Of a stretch of 64,000 bases of DNA, positions 17,013-25,285 are shown in pieces. The notes beneath the pieces are model-generated. The model saw nothing but the letters and a program-made list of their open reading frames with translations, was not told where the DNA came from and searched no databases. Source of the DNA: Streptomyces sp. NBS 14/10 (GTDB lineage Bacteria; Actinomycetota; Actinomycetes; Streptomycetales; Streptomycetaceae); the NCBI RefSeq assembly GCF_002224125.1, contig NZ_NCSM01000010.1, positions 1 to 64,000 of the forward strand. The letters are read 5' to 3'. The stretch's first letter is position 1, and each line of letters begins with the position of its first letter. Both the position numbers and the translations under genes were made by a program.

Positions 17013-17060
17013 CTGGGGCGCGCTCGGCAGGATTCGAACCTGCAACCTCTTGATCCGTAG
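17013..17060. repeat. attR within tRNA-Arg
   Basis: Identical to 5118-5165. It covers the tRNA 3' end up to and including the anticodon loop; the chromosomal 5' half of the tRNA continues at 17061-17091. Confidence 0.92.
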
Positions 17061-17091
17061 TCAAGTGCTCTATCCGTTAAGCTACGAGCGC
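17019..17091 (-). tRNA. tRNA-Arg (ACG)
   Basis: 73 nt, no encoded CCA. Acceptor GCGCTCG/CGAGCGC, D arm TAGCTTAACGGATAGAGC, anticodon stem CTTGA/TCAAG with loop CTACGGA (anticodon ACG), T arm GCAGG TTCGAAT CCTGC. Full cloverleaf; its 3' part is the attB core of the left element. Confidence 0.96.
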
Positions 17092-17365
17092 TTGGCTTCC
17101 CGGCGATCTTTCTTGCCGGTCGGCGTTGCGGGGACAACATTACATGACCTGCGGCGTCAGGCGAAATCCGTTTCCCTCACCCCCTCTGAACTGGGAAAAC
17201 TCCCTTTTGGCGGCCATCCGGAAGATCGGCGGGGAGCGTCTGCGCGCACGGCAAGAGAAGGCGTGGCGCTCATGGGACGCAGCCGCCGGATGATCACGGT
17301 GGGGGTTCACGAGAGTGGGGAATCGCAGCAGAGCCCCGGCCGTGGGGCCGGGGCTCCGGTGAGTG

Positions 17366-17455
17366 CGGAGGCTCCGGGATTTGAACCCGGGATGGGGGGT
17401 TACCCCAAACCGCATTAGCAGTGCGGCGCCATAGACCAGACTAGGCGAAGCCTCC
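17366..17455 (-). tRNA. tRNA-Ser (GCT)
   Basis: 90 nt class II tRNA: acceptor GGAGGCT/AGCCTCC, anticodon stem CCGCA/TGCGG with loop CTGCTAA (anticodon GCT), long variable arm (TTTGGGGTAACCCCC) and T arm CCGGG TTCAAAT CCCGG. No duplicated fragment elsewhere in the window. Confidence 0.95.
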
Positions 17456-17660
17456 ATGCACACCGAGCATATTCGCGCGAGCGAGATGCGGTGTGTGCAG
17501 ATGATGTCACAGCCCAGGGGGATGTCACCAATCGCCGCCTACGGTACTCGGCTGGCGGGGCGCATCGCAAAGCCCTTATGGCGGCGCAACGCGCACGACG
17601 GCGGCGCGTTAGAGGTGCAGGGGCAGTGTGCCCCGCTGTGATCACACCTGGAGCGCCCCC

Positions 17661-18113
17661 ATGCCCCTGCTGCACCGCCTTGCCGTCGCCGTCGTCACGG
17701 CGGCCGCCTCCGCCACCGCGATGAGCGCCACCGCCTGGGCGGCCGCGCCCGTGCCGCTGCCGATGCCGTATGACGACGGGGGCACCGATCACCTGATCGT
17801 GACCGTGTCGCGGAGCGGCGGTGCCGCGGACTCTGTCACGTACACGCTGGCGTGCCATCCCACGGGCGGGACACACCCGGCCGCGCACGGGGCGTGCGAT
17901 CAGCTGGACTCGGCGACGGTGTGGGGGAGGGATCCGTTCGCGCCCGTGCCGCCCGGGGCGATGTGCACGGGGCAGTACGGGGGGCCGGCCACCGCGCAGC
18001 TGCGCGGTCGTTGGGCGGGGCGGCCGGTGGACGCGGAGTTCTCGCGGGTCAATGGCTGCGAGATCGCCCGATGGGACAGATTTTCCGTTGTTTTGCGCCT
18101 TCCTGGGAGCTGA
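17661..18113 (+). CDS. secreted subtilisin-inhibitor-like (SSI) protein
   Basis: 150 residues. A signal peptide (MPLLHRLAVAVVTAAASATA, cleavage near AWA-A) and ~120 mature residues. SSI hallmarks: YTLACHPTGGTHPAAHGAC with two Cys, then AMC and NGCE, giving the two family disulfides. SSI proteins are dimeric inhibitors of secreted subtilisin/trypsin-like proteases. Odd: the reactive loop after the third Cys reads C102-T-G-Q-Y instead of the usual C-P-(M/K/R)-V-Y, so the P1 residue would be Gly. Inhibition may be weak or directed at another protease. Confidence 0.85.
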   Translation: MPLLHRLAVAVVTAAASATAMSATAWAAAPVPLPMPYDDGGTDHLIVTVSRSGGAADSVTYTLACHPTGGTHPAAHGACDQLDSATVWGRDPFAPVPPGAMCTGQYGGPATAQLRGRWAGRPVDAEFSRVNGCEIARWDRFSVVLRLPGS

Positions 18114-18338
18114 CCTGGGGATTGACCAGGCCTGGGACAGAACGGCCGGAGAGCAGACCCAGGTGGTTTGTCCGGGCGTGCGCCGAGACGCGTACGTCGT
18201 GCTGCGACCTCCCTCTCATCTACCGCCGCGTCCGCCCCCGCTGCCCGTAGACTTCCCTGAGGACACTCCACGGACGGGGCGGCACAACGACCGCGAGTGT
18301 CGGGGCAAGGTGCGGTACATCAGGGAGGAAGCGTCGTC

Positions 18339-21300
18339 GTGAGCAGCAGGCCATCCCGAGGCGCTGCTCGCCTCGCAGCCATACTCGACGCCCTTCCCGA
18401 CGCACTGCTGCTGGTCAACTGCAACGGCACGGTCGTCAACGCCAACCACATCGCGCTCGAGACCTTTGAGGTGCCGGGAACAGCGCTGGTCGGCCGTGGT
18501 CTGCTGGATCTTCTCCCCTCCTTCGACTCCAATCGCATTCCGGGCTCGATGCGCCGCCCCGGCGACGAGGACGAGGGCGGTCGCACCAAGCCGACGCGGA
18601 TGATCGCGCGGCGCACCGACGGCATGCAGTTCCCCGTCGAGGTCACCAGCGCCAACCTGGAGGACGGCAAGACCCCTTACGCCGACCAGTACAGCTACAC
18701 CGGCGACGAACTGCTGATGATCGTCGTGCGCGACCTGACCGGGACGCTCGACACAGAGGCCGAGCTCGCCCGCCAGCAGCGCCAGACCGAGATGATTCTG
18801 CGCGCGGCGGCGGAGGGCGTGGTCGGCGTGGACACCGAGGGCAAGGTGGTCCTCGTCAACCCGTCCGCGGCGCAGATCCTCGGCTACCGGGCCAGTGACC
18901 TGGGCGGTCAGGAGCTTCATCCTCTTGTACACCACTCGCGCCCGGACGGTTCCCCTCTGCCGTACGAGGAGTCCCCGCTCACCGAGACCCTGCGCTCCGG
19001 CCGTAAGTACCGGGTGCGCGGCCAGGTGCTGTGGGCGAAGGACGGCAGCCCCGTACCGGTCGACCTGACGACCGCGCCCGTGCGGGACGGGGAGCAGCTG
19101 GTCGGCGCGGTGATGACCTTCACCGACCGGCGGCCCGAGGAAACCCTCGCGGCGACCCACGCGGAAGAGGTCGAAAACCTCACGGCCAAGCACGCGAAGG
19201 AGCTGGAAAAGCTCACCGCGCGCCACACGGAGGAGCAGAAGAAGCTCACGGCGCAGCTCGCCAAGGAGCGGAAGGAACTCACCGCGCAGCTCACCCGCGA
19301 GCGGGAGGCGCACACCGAGCGGTACGACGCGCTGGCCGCTCGCAACGCCCAGCTGCTCGCCGTCCTCGACCAGTCGCTGCGCGGCCCGTTGGTGGAGCTG
19401 CGCGGCGAGCTCGGCGTGCTCGCCGACGACCCGGCCGGGCAGCTGTGGCCCGAGGCCAACCAGATCCTGCACCACCTCGCCGCCGGGTACACCCGGATGA
19501 CCACGCTGGTGGACAACGTCCTGAGCTACCAGCAACTCGACTCGGGCGACGAGGAGTTCACCCGGCACGCGGTCTCGATGGACGAGGTCGTCGCGGACGG
19601 CGTCGAGGGCGCGGTCGAGCTGATCGGCCCCGGGCGGGCGCAGTTCGCCGTGCACGCGCCGCCGATCGAGGCCGAGGTGGACGCGGAGCGGCTGGCGCAG
19701 GCGCTGGCGCACCTGATCGCGGACGTGGCGGGGGTCGACTCCACCGGCAAGGCGGCCGGGGGCCCGGGCGGCGCGACGGGCGACTCGACCATCGTGGTCG
19801 CGGCGGCGCAGCGCGGCGATGTCGTACGGATCGAGGTGCGCGGGCCGTACGCGGGCGGCGATCCCGTACACGAGCCGATCGTCCGCGGGATCGTGCGGCG
19901 GCACGGGGGCGTGCTGCAGACGCATGAGATGCCGGGCATGGGCGGGCATGCCTACGTCCTCGAGGTGCCGATCTCCGCGGCCGCCGCCGCCCAGGCGGAC
20001 CAGACGGCCCAGGCCGAGAGCGCCGCAGGGGCGTCGGGGCGTACGTCCGGCCGGGGCACCGGCGCCGGGAACACCGGTGCGGGCTCCGGTCCGGGCTCCG
20101 GTGCAGGCTCCACGGCCGGCCAGGGCGGGACGAACGGCACGGGCACCGGCCAGACCCCGACCGGACCGACCGGACGGCGCGCACGGCGCGGCCCGGCCGG
20201 AGCGGCCGCAGGCGGAACCAACGGGGCCGGTACGAACGGCTCCGGTACGAACGCCGCGGGTACGAACGGCGCCGGGACCGACGGAAGCGGTGCCAACGGG
20301 GGTGCGGACGGACAGCCCCCCGCGCGCGGCGCCGACCCGCGTACGCCCAGCACCCAGGGCGCCGGTCACCGCGGCGCGCACGCCGGTTCCGTGCCCGCGG
20401 GGCCCGCGGCGCCCGCGCCCGACGGCGACGACACCACCCCGGGGCAGCCGGCCGCGGCCGGGGAACCGCAGCCGACCGGGCGCCGGCGCGCCCGCCGCCA
20501 CCCCGACGAGGAACAGCAGCCGGCGGTCGCGAACGCGAACGCCCAAACCGACGGCCAGGGTTCGGGGGCCCATCGCCATGCCCGCGGCGCCGGCCCACAG
20601 GCCGGCCCACAGGCCGGCCCCCAGGCCGGTCGGCAACCCGGCCCCCAGCCCGGTCAGCAAGCCAACCCGCAGCCCGGTCCCCAGCCCGCCGCGATGGGGC
20701 CGGTGCCGCCGCAGGGCATGGCCGGGCAGCCGTCGCCCCCCGCCGGGAGGCGGGCCCGTCGCGGCGCCCCGGCCGAGGCCGGACAGGGGCGGGCCGCCCT
20801 CGCGCTGCCGCCCGCGGCGGCCGACGGCGCCCCGCCGGCCGGCGGCCGACCCGGCGCTCCCGGCCCCGGCACGCCCCCGCCCGCCCAGGGCGGATCGGCT
20901 ATGCCCGCCCTCTCCGCCGCACGCACCCCCGACCAACAGCAGCAGACCAACTGGGAGCAGCCCCCGAGCGGCGCGAACGCGGGCCCCGGCCCGCTGCCCC
21001 CTGCCCAGCCGGCCGCCCAGCCCGCCGCCCAGCCCGCCGGACGACGGCGGACCCGGCGCGCACTCGCCGAAGCGCCCGGGCGAGCCGAGGCCGATGAGGC
21101 GCAGCCGCAACCCCAGCCCCAAGCTCAACCCCAGCCACAGCCCGCGGGTGACCCGGTCGGCGGCCGGTCCCCGTTCGCGCTGCCGCCCGCGGCGGCCGAC
21201 CGGACCCCGCAGTCCGCGCTGCCGCCGGAGCTCGGGCCCGTGGGCCTCGTCCCCGCACAGCACGGAGCACGGGACCCGCGCGGAGGCGCCCCTCAAGCCG

Positions 21301-22973
21301 CCCAAGCAGCCCAAGGCAGCCACGGCGGGCACAGCGGGCACGGCGCCCAGGCCACCCAAGGCGGCGCGCCCGTACCAAGCAGGGGCGGCGGCCTCGCCGT
21401 ACGCGGCGGCCCCGTACCGCCCAACGCCGGTCGGCCGTCCGGCGGATGGCCGGCCGCCCCCGGTCCCGGCACGCCCCCGCCCGCCCAAGGCGGTTCGGCC
21501 TTGCCCGCCCTCCCCGCCGCACGCACCCCCGACCAACAGCAGCAGAACGACTGGGCCCAGCCCCCGAGCGGCCAGGCCGCGCCGGACGGCCCGTACGACA
21601 CGGACGAGGGTCCGTACGACGCCTACGACGCGGGCGAGATGGACGACGCCCCGCAGCCCACCGGGCGGCGGCGGGCCCGGCGGCCGTTGGCCGACGAGCA
21701 GTCGGCGCCCGGCGGGATGCCCGCCATGGAAGAGGGCGCGCCGCAGCCGGGCCCCTGGCCGGGCGCCCCCGCGCAGCCCCAGCCCCAGCCCTTGCCGCAA
21801 CCCCAGCGCCGGCCACAGCAGTTGCCCGCCGAGGCCGGGCCGGGCCCCGATGCCTCACAGGGGCGCGCGATCAGCGTGCGGACCCTGGGGCAGGGCGTGC
21901 CGTTCGCGCAGCAGGTCTCGGAGCAGCACCCGCACCACCCGCAGGGCCAGCCCCAGACGCCGTCCGGCGGCACGGCCTCGGCCGGGGCCTTGGGCAGGCG
22001 GCGCAAGCTGGCGGCCCGGCCCGACCCGGCGGCCCCGGCCGCCTCGGCCGAGCTCGAACCGGCCGGCCGCGCCCAGCCGCGCCCCCAGCAGGGACCTGGA
22101 CCGGGGCGTCCCGGCTCGCCCCAGACCGGGGGCCGCGCCTTCGCGATCGGCGCGCCCGACGAGGGCGCCGAGGGCCCGGAGCCGCTGGACGGGCCGAACG
22201 GCGCCATCGAGATCGTCGACGACCGCACCCCGCCGCCCGACGACGAGCTGCCGCCCGAGCCTCTGGACAACCCGCGCCGGCTGCTCGTATGGCCCGCGCC
22301 GGACATGTCCACGCAGCAGGCGCTCAGCGACCGCGGCTACCGTCCGGTGATCGTGCACTCGCGCGAGGAGGTGGACGCGCAGATCGCGGCGTACCCGGCC
22401 GCGCTGTTCGTCGACCCGCTGACCGGGCCGATCACCCGTACGGCGCTGCAGTCGCTGCGTACCGCGGCGGTCGCCGCCGAGGTGCCGGTGCTGGTGACGG
22501 CGGGGCTCGGCCAGGCGTCGCGCGAGGCGGCGTACGGGGCCGACCCGGCCGTCCTGTTCAAGGCGCTCGCCCCGCGCGACAGCGAACAGCACCCGCCGCG
22601 GGTCCTGCTGATCGAGGAGCACCAGCCGATCTCCGAGGCGCTGACGGCGACGCTGGAGCGGCGCGGTATGCAGGTCGCGAGGGCGGCGACGGACGCGGAC
22701 GCGGTGGCGCTCGCCGCGCAGATGCGGCCGAATCTGGTGGTCATGGACCTGATGCAGGTGCGCCGCCGCCGGGCCGGGATCGTGGACTGGCTGCGCGGGA
22801 ACGGGCTGCTCAACCGCACCCCGCTGGTCGTCTACACCTCCGCCGACATCGATCCGGCCAACCTGTCGCGGCTGAGCTCGGGCGAGACCGTGCTGTTCCT
22901 CGCGGAGCGCTCGACGAGCGCGGAGGTGCAGGGGCGGATCGTGGATCTGCTGGCCAAGATCGGCAACAACTGA
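18339..22973 (+). CDS. giant PAS / degenerate histidine-kinase / receiver protein
   Basis: 1544 residues; GTG after GGGAGGAAG. Two PAS domains (about 8-130 and 150-270), a Lys/Glu-rich coiled coil (about 275-340), a kinase-like region (345-550), a very long Ala/Pro/Gly/Gln linker (560-1310) and two receiver-like domains (~1310-1410 and ~1420-1540). The HisKA box reads LDQSLRGPLVEL, where the phosphorylated His is expected, and the N-box Asn is not visible, so catalysis is doubtful. The last receiver keeps an Asp (LVVMDLM) but not the beta-5 Lys. The linker repeats a GRRxxRR motif about six times and duplicates a ~40-residue unit. A scaffold or signalling hub seems likelier than an active kinase. 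Confidence 0.8.
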   Translation: MSSRPSRGAARLAAILDALPDALLLVNCNGTVVNANHIALETFEVPGTALVGRGLLDLLPSFDSNRIPGSMRRPGDEDEGGRTKPTRMIARRTDGMQFPVEVTSANLEDGKTPYADQYSYTGDELLMIVVRDLTGTLDTEAELARQQRQTEMILRAAAEGVVGVDTEGKVVLVNPSAAQILGYRASDLGGQELHPLVHHSRPDGSPLPYEESPLTETLRSGRKYRVRGQVLWAKDGSPVPVDLTTAPVRDGEQLVGAVMTFTDRRPEETLAATHAEEVENLTAKHAKELEKLTARHTEEQKKLTAQLAKERKELTAQLTREREAHTERYDALAARNAQLLAVLDQSLRGPLVELRGELGVLADDPAGQLWPEANQILHHLAAGYTRMTTLVDNVLSYQQLDSGDEEFTRHAVSMDEVVADGVEGAVELIGPGRAQFAVHAPPIEAEVDAERLAQALAHLIADVAGVDSTGKAAGGPGGATGDSTIVVAAAQRGDVVRIEVRGPYAGGDPVHEPIVRGIVRRHGGVLQTHEMPGMGGHAYVLEVPISAAAAAQADQTAQAESAAGASGRTSGRGTGAGNTGAGSGPGSGAGSTAGQGGTNGTGTGQTPTGPTGRRARRGPAGAAAGGTNGAGTNGSGTNAAGTNGAGTDGSGANGGADGQPPARGADPRTPSTQGAGHRGAHAGSVPAGPAAPAPDGDDTTPGQPAAAGEPQPTGRRRARRHPDEEQQPAVANANAQTDGQGSGAHRHARGAGPQAGPQAGPQAGRQPGPQPGQQANPQPGPQPAAMGPVPPQGMAGQPSPPAGRRARRGAPAEAGQGRAALALPPAAADGAPPAGGRPGAPGPGTPPPAQGGSAMPALSAARTPDQQQQTNWEQPPSGANAGPGPLPPAQPAAQPAAQPAGRRRTRRALAEAPGRAEADEAQPQPQPQAQPQPQPAGDPVGGRSPFALPPAAADRTPQSALPPELGPVGLVPAQHGARDPRGGAPQAAQAAQGSHGGHSGHGAQATQGGAPVPSRGGGLAVRGGPVPPNAGRPSGGWPAAPGPGTPPPAQGGSALPALPAARTPDQQQQNDWAQPPSGQAAPDGPYDTDEGPYDAYDAGEMDDAPQPTGRRRARRPLADEQSAPGGMPAMEEGAPQPGPWPGAPAQPQPQPLPQPQRRPQQLPAEAGPGPDASQGRAISVRTLGQGVPFAQQVSEQHPHHPQGQPQTPSGGTASAGALGRRRKLAARPDPAAPAASAELEPAGRAQPRPQQGPGPGRPGSPQTGGRAFAIGAPDEGAEGPEPLDGPNGAIEIVDDRTPPPDDELPPEPLDNPRRLLVWPAPDMSTQQALSDRGYRPVIVHSREEVDAQIAAYPAALFVDPLTGPITRTALQSLRTAAVAAEVPVLVTAGLGQASREAAYGADPAVLFKALAPRDSEQHPPRVLLIEEHQPISEALTATLERRGMQVARAATDADAVALAAQMRPNLVVMDLMQVRRRRAGIVDWLRGNGLLNRTPLVVYTSADIDPANLSRLSSGETVLFLAERSTSAEVQGRIVDLLAKIGNN

Positions 22974-23064
22974 GTCCGTGCCGCCGTGGCCGCCGCCCCG
23001 GCCAGTCCACTCCGGGCTGGCTGGTGGGCGGCGTTATGAACCGGGCGGGTTATGACCAGGGCCG

Positions 23065-23661
23065 TTATGACCCGTCCGTGCCGGTGAGGCGTCGGACGGC
23101 CGTACGGAGCGATTCGCGCAGCTGTGCCGCGTCCTCCTCCGTCTCGCCGACGAGCAGATTGCGGAACTGCGACACGGCGACGGGCCAGCCCGCCAGCGCG
23201 CTGATGATGAACACCAGGTGCTCCGGTGGGAGGTACCGCTCGATCGCGCCCTTCTCCTGCGCGGCGGCGAAGGCGGCTGCCTTCGCGGCGTAGTACTCCC
23301 GGCGCTCCTGTTCGCGCTGGACCTCGAAACCGCCGCTTCCGTACTCCAGGCCCTCCCAGAGCATCAGCCGCAGCAACTCGGGGCGCGCGGCGTGGTAGGC
23401 CATCAGCCGGTCCAGATAGCCGTCCGGGTTCTCGGGGTCGGGCGGGACCGCGGCCGCGAGGTCCAGCATGGCGTGTTGGACCACCTGCCTGAACAGCTCG
23501 GCCTTGTCGCCGAAGTAGGCGTAGATGAGCTGCTTGTTGGCCTTCGCCTCGCGGGCGATGCGATCGATGCGGGCGCCCGCGATGCCGTGGGCGGCGAACT
23601 CCGCGGTGGCCGCCGCGAAGATCCGGGCTTTGGTCGCCTCCGCGTCCCTTGTCGATGCCAT
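23065..23661 (-). CDS. TetR-family repressor of the adjacent MFS gene
   Basis: 198 residues. TetR HTH at ~8-55 (ATKARIFAAATAEFAAHGIA, then IDRIAREAKANKQLIYAYFG), then a helical ligand domain. Divergent from the MFS exporter with matching operators between them. Arrangement and neighbours (SSI-like, PAS protein, acyl-CoA ligase) recall the S. coelicolor SCO4008/SCO4007 pair, a repressor responsive to cationic antiseptics; that correspondence is from memory and unchecked. Start chosen at MASTRDAEATKAR; longer open sequence upstream overlaps the operators. Confidence 0.88.
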   Translation of the reverse strand: MASTRDAEATKARIFAAATAEFAAHGIAGARIDRIAREAKANKQLIYAYFGDKAELFRQVVQHAMLDLAAAVPPDPENPDGYLDRLMAYHAARPELLRLMLWEGLEYGSGGFEVQREQERREYYAAKAAAFAAAQEKGAIERYLPPEHLVFIISALAGWPVAVSQFRNLLVGETEEDAAQLRESLRTAVRRLTGTDGS

Positions 23662-23672
23662 GGAGCCAGAGT

Positions 23673-23736
23673 AACCAACTATCTGGTTGACAAGGTCCCC
23701 CTGGACCCGCAGACTCACAACCAACCAGTTAGTTAC
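23673..23736. promoter_or_regulatory. TetR operators between divergent repressor and MFS genes
   Basis: AACTATCTGGTT at 23677-23688 and its inverted counterpart AACCAGTTAGTT at 23723-23734 differ at one position. The first lies within the dyad AACCA-N6-TGGTT and abuts a TTGACA at 23687-23692. Two inverted sites about 46 bp apart, close to both starts, fit autorepression plus control of the exporter. Confidence 0.7.
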
Positions 23737-23784
23737 TAGCCGGGTACCCAGCCCGGAACGAGCCCCGCGCGGAGGTTTACAGCG

Positions 23785-25095
23785 ATGACGGGTACGAATA
23801 CGGTCACACCGACCGCGCCCGGTCACCCCACCAGCAGCGGCGCCGGGAGGCGCGGCCCTGCCCATACCCGTACCCGCACCTGGCGCGACGGCCCGCCCAC
23901 CGGCGTGTTCCTCGCGGTCGTCGCCCTGTGCACCGCTGTGACCGCCGCCAACATCTACCTCGCCGCGCCGCTTCTCAACCTCATCGCCCGCGACCTCGGC
24001 GTCGCCCCGTCGGCCGCCGGGTGGATCGCCTCCGTCGCCCAGCTCGGCTACGCGGCCGGGCTGCTGCTCTTCGCACCCCTCGGCGACACCGCCGACCGCC
24101 GCCGCCTGGTCGGCGCGCTGTCCGTCGCGGCGGCCGCGGCCCTGGTCGTCGCGGGGCTGGCGCCGGGGCTGCCCGCGCTCGGTGCCGCCGTGTTCGCGGC
24201 CAGCGCCGCCACGGTCGTACCGCAGCTGCTGGTGCCGCTCGTCGCCGAACGCGCCCCCGCCGCGCGGCGCGGTCGCCACCTCGGCGTCGTCGTCGCGGGG
24301 CTGTTCGCCGGAGTGGTCGCGGCCCGGGTGCTGGGCGGGCTCGCCGGACAGGCGTACGGCTGGCGCGCGGTCTTCCTCGGCGCGGCGGGCCTCACCGCGC
24401 TCATCGGCCTGGCGACCGCCGTACTGCTGCCCGCCGAGACCCGGCCGCGGACGAAGACCGACCCGCTGGCGGCCCTCAAGGGCATCGCGCGAGTGCCTCG
24501 GGTGCTGGCCGCCTCCGCCGAGCTGCGGAGCGCATGTCTGCGGCAGGCCGGGATGTACGGGGCGTGGAGCGCCCTGTGGACGGCCCTGGCCCTGCTGCTC
24601 ACCGGGCCCGGTTACGGGATGTCCACGGGTGCGGCCGGGCTGTTCGGCCTCTTCGGGCTGACCGCGACCGCCGTGGGGCCGCTGGCCGGCGGGCTGGTGG
24701 ACCGGTTCGGGGTGGCCCGGGTGGTCGGCTTCGCGTATGTGCTCGCCGCCGTCTCCGTACCGCTGTTCTGGCTCGGCGGCTCGTGGATCTGGGCGCTGTG
24801 CGCGGCGGCCGTGCTGCTGCACGCGGGGCTGATGGCGGGACAGGTGGCCAACCAGACCCGGGCCCTGACCGCGACCGCCTCGCCGGCCACGGCCAACACC
24901 GCTTATATCGTCGCGGCGTTCATCGGCGGAGCGGCCGCCTCCGCGCTCGCCGCGCCGGCGTTCGGGCACTGGGGCTGGAGCGGGGTGTGCGCCGTCGCCG
25001 CCTGCTGGCTGGCCCTGGGCTGGCTCGGCGCCGCCGGGCGCCCCGGCCGTGTCACCCGTGTCGCCCGGACTGCCCGTGCCGCCCGTACGCGCTGA
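23785..25095 (+). CDS. MFS drug-efflux-type transporter
   Basis: 436 residues, GGAGG upstream of the ATG. About 12 membrane helices; the motif between helices 2 and 3, PLGDTADRRRLV, matches the MFS signature GxxxDrxGRr. After a hydrophilic N-terminal tail (1-~35) the first helix is VFLAVVALCTAVTAANIYLA. Proton-driven export of a hydrophobic or cationic compound is expected, under the divergent TetR. Confidence 0.87.
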   Translation: MTGTNTVTPTAPGHPTSSGAGRRGPAHTRTRTWRDGPPTGVFLAVVALCTAVTAANIYLAAPLLNLIARDLGVAPSAAGWIASVAQLGYAAGLLLFAPLGDTADRRRLVGALSVAAAAALVVAGLAPGLPALGAAVFAASAATVVPQLLVPLVAERAPAARRGRHLGVVVAGLFAGVVAARVLGGLAGQAYGWRAVFLGAAGLTALIGLATAVLLPAETRPRTKTDPLAALKGIARVPRVLAASAELRSACLRQAGMYGAWSALWTALALLLTGPGYGMSTGAAGLFGLFGLTATAVGPLAGGLVDRFGVARVVGFAYVLAAVSVPLFWLGGSWIWALCAAAVLLHAGLMAGQVANQTRALTATASPATANTAYIVAAFIGGAAASALAAPAFGHWGWSGVCAVAACWLALGWLGAAGRPGRVTRVARTARAARTR

Positions 25096-25240
25096 ATGCT
25101 TTCGGGCGCATCGGGGCCTGCAGGGGGCGCGGCTGGTCATCCGCGCCCCCCTGTCGGCCGTCCGACCGAGCCGCGTCACGTTCGGCCCGGGCAGCCGGGT
25201 GAGACGGGTCGGGGCAGGCCGGGTACGACGGATCGGAGCA

Positions 25241-25285
25241 GGTCAGGTCAGGTCAGGTCAGGTCAGGTCAGGTCAGGTCAGGTCA
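25241..25285. repeat. 5-bp minisatellite, nine copies of GGTCA
   Basis: Nine uninterrupted GGTCA units. The stop codon of the acyl-CoA ligase (minus strand) is made of repeat sequence. Because the unit is not a multiple of three, copy-number changes would leave the stop in place but move the 3' flank. Confidence 0.95.

Larger units (their letters stand above)
5118..17060. mobile_element. AICE (pSAM2-like integrative and conjugative element) in tRNA-Arg(ACG)
   Basis: An ~11.9-kb element bounded by a 48-bp direct repeat. From left to right: membrane protein, Nudix protein (pSAM2 Pif-like), XRE/TPR regulator, small genes, GntR (KorSA-like) repressor, two small proteins, FtsK/SpoIIIE-type Tra, DUF2637 spread protein, RepSA-like rolling-circle initiator, Xis and tyrosine integrase next to the intact tRNA. 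This is the module set and order of pSAM2-type elements. All core modules appear intact, so the element may be functional. Confidence 0.92.

Noticed and set aside
16928..17140. Open frame giving a YGSRGCRFESCRARP-type peptide
   Set aside because: This is the well-known spurious translation through a tRNA gene; same for 5000-5386 at attL.
18216..21800. 1194-codon open frame on the minus strand
   Set aside because: Antisense shadow of the giant PAS/receiver gene; the product is Gly/Arg/Ala low complexity with no domain.
23662..25179. Long N-terminal extension of the TetR frame
   Set aside because: Antisense to the MFS gene and crosses the operator region; the TetR domain starts at 23661.
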